In this document: piece by piece, positions 37,915-46,698 of the stretch
Numbering within the stretch: position 1 is the first letter of the stretch
Layout: each line of letters starts with the position of its first letter
From: SBAX01 sp964646605
GTDB taxonomy: Bacteria; Planctomycetota; Phycisphaerae; UBA1845
DNA length: 64,000 nucleotides
Reading direction: 5' to 3'
Assembly (NCBI GenBank): GCA_964646605.1
Contig: CAZYEX010000161.1
Coordinates: forward strand, 31,164 to 95,163
Position numbers and translations under genes: made by a program
The notes under the pieces: generated by a model
Told to the model about the DNA's origin: nothing
What the model saw: only the letters and a program-made list of their open reading frames with translations
The model's database searches: none

Positions 37915-38910
37915 TTACGCGGCGAGGAAGCGCTCCTCGAGCGTCAGGCGCATCTTCTTCAGGGCGTTGTTCTGAATCTGCCGCACGCGTTCCTTGGTCA
38001 CGCCGATGACCAGCCCGACCTGTTCGAGGGTCTTGGGCATGGCGGGGCCGTTAATCGCGGTCTGGATCAACGCAAAGCGTTCGGTGATGACGGTCCTCTC
38101 CACGTCGCTCAAACCGGCGAGGTTGCGGAGGAGGATTTCCTTGAGCTCGTCGACGCAGTCGGCCACCACGCGGTCGCGCTGCCGTTCGACGAAGTCGCTT
38201 CGTTCCATGGCCGGATCGAACTCCGCGGGGAACTTGCCTCGATAGCGGCCGGCGCGCATGGCCACGCGCGAGAAGCTCTTGAGGATGGCGCGGCAGGAAT
38301 AGGTGCTGAACTTGTAGCCGCGGGCGCAGTCGAACTTTTCGACGCTGCGCAGCAAGGCCATGTTGCCTTCGCTGATGAGTTCGTTGAAGTCGATGTTGGT
38401 CAGGCGGGTGCGTTTGGCCATGGCCAACACGAGGGGCATGTTCAGGCGTACGATGGCGCCGCGGGCGACGAGCGTTCGGTGGCCCCAGCCCAGAAGCCGC
38501 CGTGTGGCCGCGGCCGTCATCCGCTTGCCGGCAGCGGCCTGGAGAATCGTGGCCACCTGCTTCCGCGCGTAGTTGAAGCGTTTGAAGAGAAGTTGCTCCT
38601 GGTCGAAGGAGAGCGTCGGAATGCGGTCACCGCACTCGAAGGTCCGTCCGACCTTATCGCCCGAGTCCGAGAAGCGCGTCGAGCCGCTGTCGCGGAAGCG
38701 GGCCTCGCTTCCGAACAGAGCACGCTCGGCGCCGGGTTTGGCGAACTCGGGATGGTCCATGTAGTCCGCGTGCTCGCAGAGGACCCTGTTGAGAAGGACT
38801 TGGTCCTCCGGCGCGAGGGAGTCAAAGATCGTGTCGTTGGGCGGCTTGACACTCGCCGGGACCCCAACCGACCGCTTGGGCGCTACCGCCTCCATCAGTT
38901 CGATACCCAT
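37915..38910 (-). CDS. Sigma-70 family RNA polymerase sigma factor
   Basis: 331 residues from the ATG at 38910 with AAGGAG upstream; the frame is open further but that part is not needed. Region 2 is clear (RLTNIDFNELISEGNMALLR, VEKFDCARGYKFSTYSCRAI), and region 4 carries the helix-turn-helix TLEQVGLVIGVTKERVRQIQ. The N-terminal 120 residues are unusual and lack the RpoD 1.1 pattern. It resembles group 2/3 alternative factors (RpoD/RpoS/RpoH class). It stands alone, with a strong inverted repeat about 125 bases upstream. Confidence 0.9.
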   Translation of the reverse strand: MGIELMEAVAPKRSVGVPASVKPPNDTIFDSLAPEDQVLLNRVLCEHADYMDHPEFAKPGAERALFGSEARFRDSGSTRFSDSGDKVGRTFECGDRIPTLSFDQEQLLFKRFNYARKQVATILQAAAGKRMTAAATRRLLGWGHRTLVARGAIVRLNMPLVLAMAKRTRLTNIDFNELISEGNMALLRSVEKFDCARGYKFSTYSCRAILKSFSRVAMRAGRYRGKFPAEFDPAMERSDFVERQRDRVVADCVDELKEILLRNLAGLSDVERTVITERFALIQTAINGPAMPKTLEQVGLVIGVTKERVRQIQNNALKKMRLTLEERFLAA

Positions 38911-39740
38911 ATCACCCCACTCCTTCCACCCGGGCCCAACCTTGTGCATCGTCAATGGCACCGACGACCCATAAGGCAGCCTCTATCCGTAGTACGCTGT
39001 CCGTTTCCGCTAGGATGCGTCTAAGGCTGGGAGAGGGTTTACCCGCACCCGTTGGGTGCCGGTAAACAGACTCCAAGCCGTGCGTACTTCCTACGCTGGG
39101 GGTATCTGATGAGTGGCGGGGGGACCGACTGCCACGCCCCTAGTATACCCCGTCCAGCGCAAAAAGCAAGGTGCGAGAACATTTGGTAAGGCCGGTAAAA
39201 TGAGCGTCGCTGGAGCGGTTCGAAAGCGGCTGCGGGCGGCAAGCTGATTCGCGTCGGAAAAAACGGTTGCGTCGCCCGGGCGGATAGATGATACAGTCAC
39301 AATTTGTTTTATGCGTTAAGAATGACAAGTGGCTTTGTTTTGCAAATTTGTTTTTTCGTATTTGCGTCGTTTTCTGGTGGATGCCAGGCGGTGGCACCCA
39401 CGGGAAAGAGCCAAAAACAGGAACACAGGAACGCAGAAACGGCGAGCCGGATTGCCAATTTCCAATTTCCAATCGCCTAGTACGAATGGCCGATGTCGAA
39501 TTACTCATGACCAGCGACCCGTTACGAGTGTCCTGGAAGCCCATGTCCGCTCTCCGCCGTCCGCCGTCCGCGACCCGCTTTCTACTGTCCGCTATGCGCC
39601 GTTCGCGGCGGGCGGAAGGCTGCGCACGGAAAGCACAATCGAATAACTCGCAGGGTGATCGGCAGTGGAGTCAGTGGGGAGCGAGCGCCCCGTTTCCGGT
39701 CGCGGGGCGGGGGATCGGGAACCGGCGATTGGGGAGGGGG
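38911..39740. other. Gene-poor stretch upstream of the sigma factor, with dispersed repeats
   Basis: About 830 bases. The first part holds the sigma-factor promoter region and a strong hairpin (separate entry). From about 39290 the DNA turns AT-rich and then into low-complexity repeat text: CCAATTTCCAATTTCC at 39455-39470 and CCGCCGTCCGCCGTCC near 39555. Open frames through it are chance. Confidence 0.5.
39037..39067. repeat. Strong inverted repeat in the sigma-factor upstream region
   Basis: Arms GTTTACC-C-GCACCC and GGGTGC-C-GGTAAAC around a three-base loop (GTT), with a single C/C mismatch. No T-run follows on either strand, so it is unlikely to be a simple terminator. It may be a leader hairpin or operator of the minus-strand sigma-factor gene, whose ATG is about 127 bases away. 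Confidence 0.75.
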
Positions 39741-40241
39741 TTACGGTCCGGGATGCAAGAAACTGAGGTGGAGTTCGGCGTGGCGGAGGTTGAGGTTGAG
39801 GCGTTCTGCTTCGGATAGGGGACCGAAGGCCGGGCTTTCAAATCTGGGCGGTTCGCCGTTCTTGAGGCGGGCGAGGGCTTTGCGAAGGCGGTCGGCACCC
39901 TCCTGGGTGCTCATCGGCTGCGTGGCGAAGGTGCCGTCCTGGACACCGGGGATTTTGATTCCGGCGCTCATCGCGTCGTGGATGTACTTTTTCTTTTTCA
40001 TTCGGATGATGAAGCGGATGAACCAGGGCGGTTTGCTGCGCGGGGGGAAGCCTTCGTAGGCGAAGTCGATCCAGGAGGCGAGATGGTTGAAGGCCTGCCC
40101 GGCCGTCCAGTTGCCGGTGCGGCGGAGCTTGCTGCGTTTGTCGGCCTCGAGGAGGCGATCGACGTCGGCGAGAAGGTCGTCGATGGACTCGAAGCGAAGC
40201 TGGCGACGATCCGTGACTTTGCCCGTGTCGACCGTGCTCAC
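39741..40241 (-). CDS. DUF1569 family (DinB-like) protein
   Basis: 166 residues from a GTG at 40241 preceded by GGGAGG. RRTGNWTAGQAFNHLASWID, PPWFIRFIIRMKKKKYIHDA and the end LNLNLRHAELHLSFLHP match the DUF1569 family common in Planctomycetota, related to the DinB four-helix-bundle fold. The histidines in AFNHLA and HAELHLSF are placed as for a metal site. Biochemical role unknown; DinB-fold proteins include bacillithiol-dependent transferases. Confidence 0.8.
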   Translation of the reverse strand: MSTVDTGKVTDRRQLRFESIDDLLADVDRLLEADKRSKLRRTGNWTAGQAFNHLASWIDFAYEGFPPRSKPPWFIRFIIRMKKKKYIHDAMSAGIKIPGVQDGTFATQPMSTQEGADRLRKALARLKNGEPPRFESPAFGPLSEAERLNLNLRHAELHLSFLHPGP

Positions 40242-40584
40242 CGCAATCCTCCCGCGGACCCTTGCCAGCCAGGACCATTCTAAGCAGTTCCCGGGAAAGG
40301 GAAAGTGAGCGCTTGCATCCGCGAGCCCGCGGGGGCTGGTTCCGTCTTCAACTCCGCCTGCGGCGACGCCGGATCGCAGTGCGTGACCGACGCGAATTGC
40401 CGCATGGGCCTGACCTGCGTGGGCGACATGCGTACGGCGTCGGTCCTCACCCGCGGGACGCAGCGAGCCCGAGTTGACCCACGCGATCGAAACGCAGCGG
40501 CGTCGCCGCGGCCGAACGCCACGGTGGAAACGGCCGGCACCCTCTGGCCGTTAACGCTCGATGAGGAGCGGTCCCTCCCGCGGG
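40242..40584. other. Short intergenic region, no supported gene
   Basis: About 340 bases between the DUF1569 gene and the TPR lipoprotein, which are on the same strand. A plus-strand frame encodes CVTDANCRMGLTCVG, which recalls cysteine-rich secreted repeats, but it is short, has no signal peptide and is not followed by anything similar. I do not call it a gene. Confidence 0.4.
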
Positions 40585-41664
40585 CTATGGGTTGGGCTTG
40601 GTGGCGACGTTCTGTTCGGCTTGTTCCAGAGTGCGGCGGGCGAGGGCGTCGCGTTGGTGGATGAGATTCCGGCGGCCCAACTCCAGGGCCCGATCGGGGT
40701 ACACACCGGCCTGCGAGTACAAGCGGGCTAACGCCCCCAAGGTGTAGACCTCGCCGGCCTCGATCGCCCGCTGGAACTCGCGCTGGGCGGCTTCAAAATG
40801 GATTTGCCCATCGGCGAACTTTCCCAGCTTCTTGGCCAGTGCGAAAGCCCGAACGTGCAGCTCTCCGTCTTCCGCGCGGGCGAGCAAAGCCTCGTACACG
40901 GCCAACGCTTCGTTCAACTCACCGCGAGCTTCGAACATCTCCGCGCGATGGATGCCCAGTTCGACGTGGTTGGGATCCAGCTCCGCGGCACGCGCCAAGA
41001 ACGGCTCGGCGCGATCGACAAATCCGGCATCGAGCCACACCCCCGCGGCCTGGACTTGCCCCCAGGCGGCGTGGGAGTTGGACTTCTGGATGAGCGCCGC
41101 GTCGGAGGCTCGGACGAAGGCTTGGGAGGCCTCTTCCCCGCGTCCCTCGGACTTCAACCAGTGCCCGCGCGCGGCACTGAGGTAGAAGTCCGTCTCGCGT
41201 GCTTCCTCCCTGGCCAGCAGCGCCGCCGCCTGCCCGCCTTCCCCCAGCGCCAGATACGCCTCCACCGACGCGGCGACCATGGACGTATCTTCCGGCGAAG
41301 TCGCCAAGGCCCGCTGGGTCCAGGTGATCGCCTCCGGGAACCGATGTCGATGGTTGCACAGCGCAGCGAGCGTCTGGAAGGCCTCCAGGCTGGGTTGGAT
41401 ATCGAGCGAACGATGAAGGGCCCGCTCCGCCTCCTTCAGGTAGGCCGGGTCGTGCGTTTGCTTGGCCTTTTCCAAGTAGGCCCCAGCGAGCTGAACGTAG
41501 ACGGGGTAAAGCTTGGGGTCGGAGGCGATTTTCCGCGAATAGTATTCGATCTTCCGGTCCGCTTCCGAGGCGGCGGGCTCAGGAGCGACACGTCGTTGAC
41601 ACCCGACGGAAAGCGCGGCCGTGAACAGCGCTATCCGAAAAAAGCGGCGCGACCGATTCATCAT
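40585..41664 (-). CDS. TPR-repeat lipoprotein
   Basis: 359 residues from the ATG at 41664 (a second ATG follows at 41661). The signal MMNRSRRFFRIALFTAALSV leads to a lipobox SVGC at about residue 21. The mature part is a chain of tetratricopeptide repeats (YLKEAERALHRSLDIQPSLE, RHRFPEAITWTQRALATSPE, DRAEPFLARAAELDPNHVEL, ELNEALAVYEALLARAED). It is likely an envelope scaffold. It starts 43 bases after the DUF4331 gene and is probably in one operon with it. In hepta-/cytochrome-related TPR proteins a similar layout is seen, but no cofactor motif is present. Confidence 0.75.
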   Translation of the reverse strand: MMNRSRRFFRIALFTAALSVGCQRRVAPEPAASEADRKIEYYSRKIASDPKLYPVYVQLAGAYLEKAKQTHDPAYLKEAERALHRSLDIQPSLEAFQTLAALCNHRHRFPEAITWTQRALATSPEDTSMVAASVEAYLALGEGGQAAALLAREEARETDFYLSAARGHWLKSEGRGEEASQAFVRASDAALIQKSNSHAAWGQVQAAGVWLDAGFVDRAEPFLARAAELDPNHVELGIHRAEMFEARGELNEALAVYEALLARAEDGELHVRAFALAKKLGKFADGQIHFEAAQREFQRAIEAGEVYTLGALARLYSQAGVYPDRALELGRRNLIHQRDALARRTLEQAEQNVATKPNP

Positions 41665-41707
41665 CGAGCGCGCCGCGTCGTCGTTTTCTTGCACCGTGGA
41701 GGGAATC

Positions 41708-42712
41708 CTAGCTCTTTTTCTTTTCCCCACGCGACGCCCGCCAACCGACCAACAGCGTTAGGCAGGCGCCTAGACCGAGCATCGCCCAGGGCGAAACCGC
41801 GGGGACGGCGGAGGAGGTCACTCCGTGCGGAAGCCCAAGATACGGGAACTCGGCCAGGAACGGTACGTCGTTGGCGGAGGGGAACGTCGGGCCGTCGGAG
41901 TTGAGCACCCGCGGATCGCCCACCAGGTTCACTACGTCGTCGGCCAACTCCCGCCCGTTGGGGAAGGATGCGGGCAGCGAGGTATCGAAGATCACCACGT
42001 CCGGCGGGACGCCCATGGCCGCGGTGTGACCGCTGGGATGCATGGAGTTCATGGCGTCGTTTTCGGGGAACATGGAGCGAAGGGCTCGACCGCCCAGTTC
42101 CTGGAACGGACCCATCAGGTCCGGAACCCGTGTCGTCGCCCACACCAAAACGGTGTTCTGGCTCACCAGCACATCGCTGAGGGGCATGTCAATAACCATC
42201 GCGGCCACGTTTCGCCCTTGGCGACCGCCGCGGATGAAGGGATCGTCGCGCAGCCCGGTGAACAGGCGCAGCCGATCCCGAGCCTCGCCGCTAACGCCAT
42301 AGGTATACAACTGGGGGTTTTGGCCGTCGGGGAACGAGATCTCGAATTTGATTTCGTCGGAGATCCCCGCGGGGTTCATCACCGTCCCGCCGTAGGTCGC
42401 CCGATCCGCGGCATTCGTAAACGACACGGGACCATCGCAGTCGATCATGATTGTGGCGGTGATGTCCGAGGCGAAGAGATAGTCGGTGAGCGCCACGGGC
42501 ACCGCCGGGTTCAGGCACAGACTGATGACCAATCGACCGTCGTGCTGGAACACGTGCAGATCGGTGATCTTCACGTCATTCCGCGCCGCCATGGTCAGCG
42601 ACGGAGTGTCACCGTGATCCGCAGCCCGCGCGGGCGCACCCGTCGCCATCAGACCCGCACCCGCGCATACAAGACCAAGAAACCCGCTACGCAAACCACC
42701 CAGAATTGTCAT
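41708..42712 (-). CDS. Secreted DUF4331 protein with C-terminal anchor
   Basis: 334 residues from the ATG at 42712 with GAGGAGGAAGAGG upstream. A signal peptide (about 1-32, ending APARA) is followed by ADHGDTPSLTMAARNDVKIT, the characteristic start of DUF4331, then LHVFQHDGRLVISLCLNP, FIRGGRQGRNVAAMVIDMPL and NDAMNSMHPSGH. The C-terminus VPAVSPWAMLGLGACL, a short helix and a basic end (RASRGEKKKS) form a sorting signal like that of the secreted protein at 1320-2054. DUF4331 function is unknown. It precedes the TPR lipoprotein gene. Confidence 0.82.
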   Translation of the reverse strand: MTILGGLRSGFLGLVCAGAGLMATGAPARAADHGDTPSLTMAARNDVKITDLHVFQHDGRLVISLCLNPAVPVALTDYLFASDITATIMIDCDGPVSFTNAADRATYGGTVMNPAGISDEIKFEISFPDGQNPQLYTYGVSGEARDRLRLFTGLRDDPFIRGGRQGRNVAAMVIDMPLSDVLVSQNTVLVWATTRVPDLMGPFQELGGRALRSMFPENDAMNSMHPSGHTAAMGVPPDVVIFDTSLPASFPNGRELADDVVNLVGDPRVLNSDGPTFPSANDVPFLAEFPYLGLPHGVTSSAVPAVSPWAMLGLGACLTLLVGWRASRGEKKKS

Positions 42713-42937
42713 TTCCTCTTCCTCCTCTGCGAACGCGACCCGTGCTTCGGGGCTAGAAGCAGCAACCCCGAGAGGGCGAGTGTACCGCCGCACGTTCCGG
42801 AACTCAACAAAAAAAGGACGTTTCGATCGGTTCCGTCGACAAGCGTTTCGCGCGGGGCTGATCGAGCCGCGAAGGAGAGTTATTGGACGTTGGAAACCCA
42901 GCAGCCCAATAAGCTGTGGGTGGGTCCGCGCCAGCCC

Positions 42938-45900
42938 CTAGATAAGGACGTTCACCAGCCGGCCCTTGACCACGATCACCTTCCGGACGGGCTTGCCGCC
43001 GATCGCCGCGGCGACCTTGGGGTCGTCTAGGGCGGCGGCTTGCAATGCGGCATCGTCGGCGTCGGCGCGGACTATGATCCGCGATTTGACCTTCCCGCCA
43101 ACCTGTACCGCGATCTCCACTTCGTCGTCGCGGACCCATCGCTCGTCGAACGCGGGCCAGGGTTCGTACGCCAGCGTCGTGGTGTGACCCAACCGCGCCC
43201 ATAGCTCTTCGCCCAGGTGCGGGGCAAACGGGGCGAGCACGAGTACGAACGTCTCCAACACTTTCCGCGATCTTCGCGGCATGGGCGTCAGGGTGTTGAC
43301 GAAGTCGAAGAGGGCCGCGATCGCGGTGTTGAACTTGAGTTGCTCGATCTCCTGCGTGACTCGTTGGGTCGTCTTGTGCAGAGCGCGGAGCGACGCTTCG
43401 TCCGGAGGATCGTCGGTGACGGCGGGGCTCAACTTGTCGGTCGCTTCGTCGATGAACAGTCGCCAGATGCGCTGGCAGAGTTTGTGCAACCCGGGCACGT
43501 CGCGCGTGTTCCACGGTTTCGAGCCTTCCAGGGGACCCATGTACATCTCGTAGAGGCGAAACGTGTCCGCGCCATACTGGGCGATGATTTCGTCCGGGCT
43601 GACCACGTTCCTCAGCGATTTGCTCATCTTGGCCACGATGCGCTCGACGGGGTCGCCCGATTGCTTGAGCACGAACCGGTCCGTACCGCGTTCCTCGACA
43701 GCGTCGGGTCCGACCATCAGTCCGCGGCGATCGCGATAGGCGAAACCCTGGATCATCCCCTGGTTGAAAAGCTTCTGGAACGGTTCGCGGGTGGAGGCCC
43801 GTCCCAGGTCGTAGAGCACTTTGTGCCAGAATCTGGCATAGAGCAGGTGGAGGACGGCGTGCTCGGCCCCGCCGACGTAGAGGTCCACAGGCATCCAATA
43901 CTTTTCCGCGGCGGGATCGCAGAAGCTCCCGCCGTTGTGGGGATCGATGAAGCGGAGGTAATACCAGCACGATCCCGCCCATTGGGGCATGGTGTTCACG
44001 TCGCGGCGGCACTGTTTTCCGCCACGGTTTACGCTCATCCAGTCCTTCGCCCGCGACAGCGGTGGGGCGGGAAGCGATGCGGCGTCGTCCGCCGACGCGG
44101 TGGGCTTGAAATCCTCCATCGGAGGCAACTCGACGGGCAGCTCGTCGTCGCCCACGGCCAGCGTCTCGCCGTCCTCGCCGTGCAAGACCGGAAACGGTTC
44201 ACCCCAATACCTTTGGCGACTGAACAACCAGTCGCGCAACTTGTAGTTCACCGCCAACCGGCCCATGCCCGTCGATTCCAACCAACGCGTGATCTTGCTC
44301 TTCGCTTCGTCCGTGGAAAGCCCGTTGAGTGAACAAACCTCGTAGGGCAGCTCGCATCTGCTGTTGTCCGGCGGCGAGTTGACGGCGCTGGACGGTTCTA
44401 TGAAAGCCGCGCCCCACGTTCGCGGGTGGCGGATGTAATGCTCGATCAATCGCTCCACGCCGACCCGCTCGCGGAGGACCGCCACCGTCTTGTCACTCAA
44501 CCCCTCCGATCGCCGGCGATGGTCGGCCACGCTGTCCCGCAGCTCGGGCAGCTCACTTTCGAGCATAGCGAAGCCCTCCTTCGCGGTGCGGTCGATTCCC
44601 GCGGTCAAAACCGCGATCCGCTGCTCGATCCATTCGGTCATGGGTCGCACCACGGCGACGATGGGAAGGTCGAGCGCACACGCGAACTCGAAGTCTCGCT
44701 CGTCGCTGCCCGGCACGGCCATGATCGCCCCGGTCCCGTATCCCATGAGCACATAGTCGGCGATCCAAATCGGAATCCGCGCTCCGTTGACGGGGTTGAT
44801 CGCGTAGGCCCCGGTGAAAACGCCGGTTTTTTCCTTGGATTCCGCGGTGCGGGTGAGGTCGGATTTCCGCCTGGCGGATTCCACGTAACGCGTCACCTCC
44901 GCGCGGAGCTCGGGTTTGGTGACCTTGTCGACAAGAGGGTGCTCCGGGGCGAGGACCATGTACGTCGCGCCAAACAGCGTGTCCGGGCGAGTGGTGTAGA
45001 CCCGGATGGCATCGGGCCAATCCGAGCGTGGAGCGGAAGCGACACGATCCGTCGAGTGCCTCCACCCGGCCTCTTCGACCTTCCAGAAATCCGCCAGCGG
45101 AAACACCACCTCCGCGCCGAGGCTCTTTCCGATCCAGTTGCGTTGCATGATCTTGATGGGCTCGGGCCAATCGACGTCCTCGAGGTCGGACAGCAAACGC
45201 TCCGCATACTTGGTGATCCGCAGCATCCACTGCCGCAGCGGCCGACGGAACACGGGATGTCCACCGCGTTCGCTACGGCCCTCGTTGTCGACCTCCTCGT
45301 TGGCCAGCACCGTGCCAAGCGATGGACACCAGTTGACGGGCACCTCGTCCATGTAGGCCAGGCGATATCCGTCGATGATCCTCCGTTTCTCGGCGGCGGA
45401 CTTGGAGGCCCAATTCTTGTCGGCTTCGAGCTTAGCGACGAGTTCACGGATCGGTCTCGCGCGGCCTTTGGTCCTGCAACCATCGGGACCGACCCATTCG
45501 CAGGACTCGTCGTACCAACTTTCGTGCATCCGCAGGAACATCCACTGCGTCCACTTGAAATAGGCCGGATCGCAGGTGGCCAGCTCGCGGTCCCAATCAT
45601 AGGAGAACCCGAACATGCGGAGCTGCCGGCGGTACATCTCGATGTTCTTCTGCGTGGTGAGGGCCGGGTGGACGTTGGTCTCGATGGCGTATTGCTCGGC
45701 GGGCAGTCCGAAGGCGTCGAAGCCCATGGGGTGCAGGACGTTGAAACCGCGCATCCGCTTGTATCGCGCGATTATGTCCGTCGCACAGTAGCCCAGCGGG
45801 TGCCCCACGTGCAGCCCCGCTCCGCTGGGATAGGGGAACATGTCCAGGATGTAGAACTTCGGTTTGGTCGTATCCGCGCCTGGCTCGCCGGGATTCATCA

Positions 45901-45997
45901 CTCGGAACGTCCCGTGCTCGTTCCAATACGCCTGCCACTTGGCCTCGATGGCCGTGAAGTCGTATCGACCGGGTTTGATCTCCTGCGCGTCGCTCAT
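42938..45997 (-). CDS. leuS: Leucyl-tRNA synthetase
   Basis: 1019 residues from the ATG at 45997 (MSDAQEIKPGRYDFTAIEAK). It charges tRNA-Leu. Motifs: ILDMFPYPSGAGLHVGHPLG (HIGH region), MGFDAFGLPAEQYAIETNVH, the editing-domain TTRPDTLFGATYMVLAPEHP and GTGAIMAVPGSDERD, LRDWLFSRQRYWGEPFPV, and KMSKSLRNVVSPDEII (KMSKS). It is about 150 residues longer than the E. coli enzyme. The excess is an 80-residue insertion near 470-560 and smaller ones, including a short stretch (about 310-327) whose DNA matches a dispersed repeat. The promoter side carries a tandem 36-base duplication. Confidence 0.96.
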   Translation of the reverse strand: MSDAQEIKPGRYDFTAIEAKWQAYWNEHGTFRVMNPGEPGADTTKPKFYILDMFPYPSGAGLHVGHPLGYCATDIIARYKRMRGFNVLHPMGFDAFGLPAEQYAIETNVHPALTTQKNIEMYRRQLRMFGFSYDWDRELATCDPAYFKWTQWMFLRMHESWYDESCEWVGPDGCRTKGRARPIRELVAKLEADKNWASKSAAEKRRIIDGYRLAYMDEVPVNWCPSLGTVLANEEVDNEGRSERGGHPVFRRPLRQWMLRITKYAERLLSDLEDVDWPEPIKIMQRNWIGKSLGAEVVFPLADFWKVEEAGWRHSTDRVASAPRSDWPDAIRVYTTRPDTLFGATYMVLAPEHPLVDKVTKPELRAEVTRYVESARRKSDLTRTAESKEKTGVFTGAYAINPVNGARIPIWIADYVLMGYGTGAIMAVPGSDERDFEFACALDLPIVAVVRPMTEWIEQRIAVLTAGIDRTAKEGFAMLESELPELRDSVADHRRRSEGLSDKTVAVLRERVGVERLIEHYIRHPRTWGAAFIEPSSAVNSPPDNSRCELPYEVCSLNGLSTDEAKSKITRWLESTGMGRLAVNYKLRDWLFSRQRYWGEPFPVLHGEDGETLAVGDDELPVELPPMEDFKPTASADDAASLPAPPLSRAKDWMSVNRGGKQCRRDVNTMPQWAGSCWYYLRFIDPHNGGSFCDPAAEKYWMPVDLYVGGAEHAVLHLLYARFWHKVLYDLGRASTREPFQKLFNQGMIQGFAYRDRRGLMVGPDAVEERGTDRFVLKQSGDPVERIVAKMSKSLRNVVSPDEIIAQYGADTFRLYEMYMGPLEGSKPWNTRDVPGLHKLCQRIWRLFIDEATDKLSPAVTDDPPDEASLRALHKTTQRVTQEIEQLKFNTAIAALFDFVNTLTPMPRRSRKVLETFVLVLAPFAPHLGEELWARLGHTTTLAYEPWPAFDERWVRDDEVEIAVQVGGKVKSRIIVRADADDAALQAAALDDPKVAAAIGGKPVRKVIVVKGRLVNVLI
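45019..45047 (+). repeat. Dispersed repeat copy inside leuS
   Basis: On the plus strand the DNA reads AATCCGAGCGTGGAGC then GGAAGCGACACGA, nearly identical to copies at 53371-53400, 53432-53462 and, inverted, 56671-56700. On the coding strand it gives the peptide DRVASAPRSDW within LeuRS (about residues 316-326), in frame and without a stop. Confidence 0.75.
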
Positions 45998-46009
45998 CGG
46001 GCGTATCCT

Positions 46010-46081
46010 ATCAGAACCGCGACGGTTAGGGAGCGGTGTTGTGCAATCAGAACTGCGACCGTAAGGGAGCGGTGTTGGACG
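46010..46081. repeat. Two tandem 36-base repeats between leuS and the acetyltransferase gene
   Basis: Unit 1 (46010-46045) and unit 2 (46046-46081) share ATCAGAAC, GCGAC and GGGAGCGGTGTTG, with four or five differences. They fill most of the divergent gap between the two genes, where both promoters should lie. The text translates as IRTATVRERC in one frame, a form I recognise from planctomycete intergenic repeats. Confidence 0.8.
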
Positions 46082-46105
46082 AACGCGGAAAGGCGAATCC
46101 TTGAC

Positions 46106-46630
46106 ATGGCTGTAAGAAAACCGATCCGTGTGATCGCCATCGACGACGACCTCGCTGCGTGTTTGGATACGGCCGAGCTGTTCAGGCAGCGCCACGGAGC
46201 GGACGTTGCCGAACGCGTGCCGCTCGCCCGGGACGTGGTCCGGCAGACGCTTGATCTCTATTCGCGCGTGCATCCGGTTCCGCCGTGGAGCGGGTATCTC
46301 ACCGTCGATGTCGAAACCAACGTCGTCGTCGGCTGTTGCGGGTTCACGGGCAGTCCGTCGAGCGACGCGGGCGTCGAGATCGCGTACTTTACGTTTCCGC
46401 CGTTCGAGGGTCGCGGCTTCGCCACGGCCATGGCGTTGGAGCTCGTCGAGACCGCGCGGACGGCGTCCGGCGTTCGGCGTGTGATCGCCCACACGTTGCC
46501 CACCACCAATGCTTCGACGCGAGTGCTTGAGAAATGCGGATTTCGCAGGGTCGGCGACGGGTTCGATCCGGACGCGGGTCCCGTTTGGCAATGGGGGCTC
46601 GATCTCGCCACCACCGCCCCGGCTTCATGA
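46106..46630 (+). CDS. GNAT family N-acetyltransferase (RimJ/RimL-like)
   Basis: 174 residues from the ATG at 46106; the upstream open frame is antisense to leuS and not coding. The acetyl-CoA fold is shown by GYLTVDVETNVVVGCCGFTG, IAYFTFPPFEGRGFATAMAL (the Q/RxxGxG/A loop) and HTLPTTNASTRVLEKCGFRR (beta5-alpha4). The pattern TNxxSxRVLEKxGF is that of RimJ/RimL-type enzymes that acetylate protein N-termini, polyamines or antibiotics. The target cannot be told. It is divergent from leuS and convergent with carA. Confidence 0.88.
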   Translation: MAVRKPIRVIAIDDDLAACLDTAELFRQRHGADVAERVPLARDVVRQTLDLYSRVHPVPPWSGYLTVDVETNVVVGCCGFTGSPSSDAGVEIAYFTFPPFEGRGFATAMALELVETARTASGVRRVIAHTLPTTNASTRVLEKCGFRRVGDGFDPDAGPVWQWGLDLATTAPAS

Positions 46631-46698
46631 GCCGAGATACTCCCGGATGGCCGAACGCCACCCCTGCCACATCCGTGGCACTCAACGGGGACGACCGG

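Noticed and set aside
40305..40664. Possible cysteine-rich small protein (CVTDANCRMGLTCVG)
   Set aside because: No signal peptide, the rest is low complexity, and it partly overlaps the TPR lipoprotein gene on the other strand.
44426..46105. Long plus-strand extension ahead of the GNAT gene
   Set aside because: It runs antisense through leuS; the GNAT family start fits the ATG at 46106.
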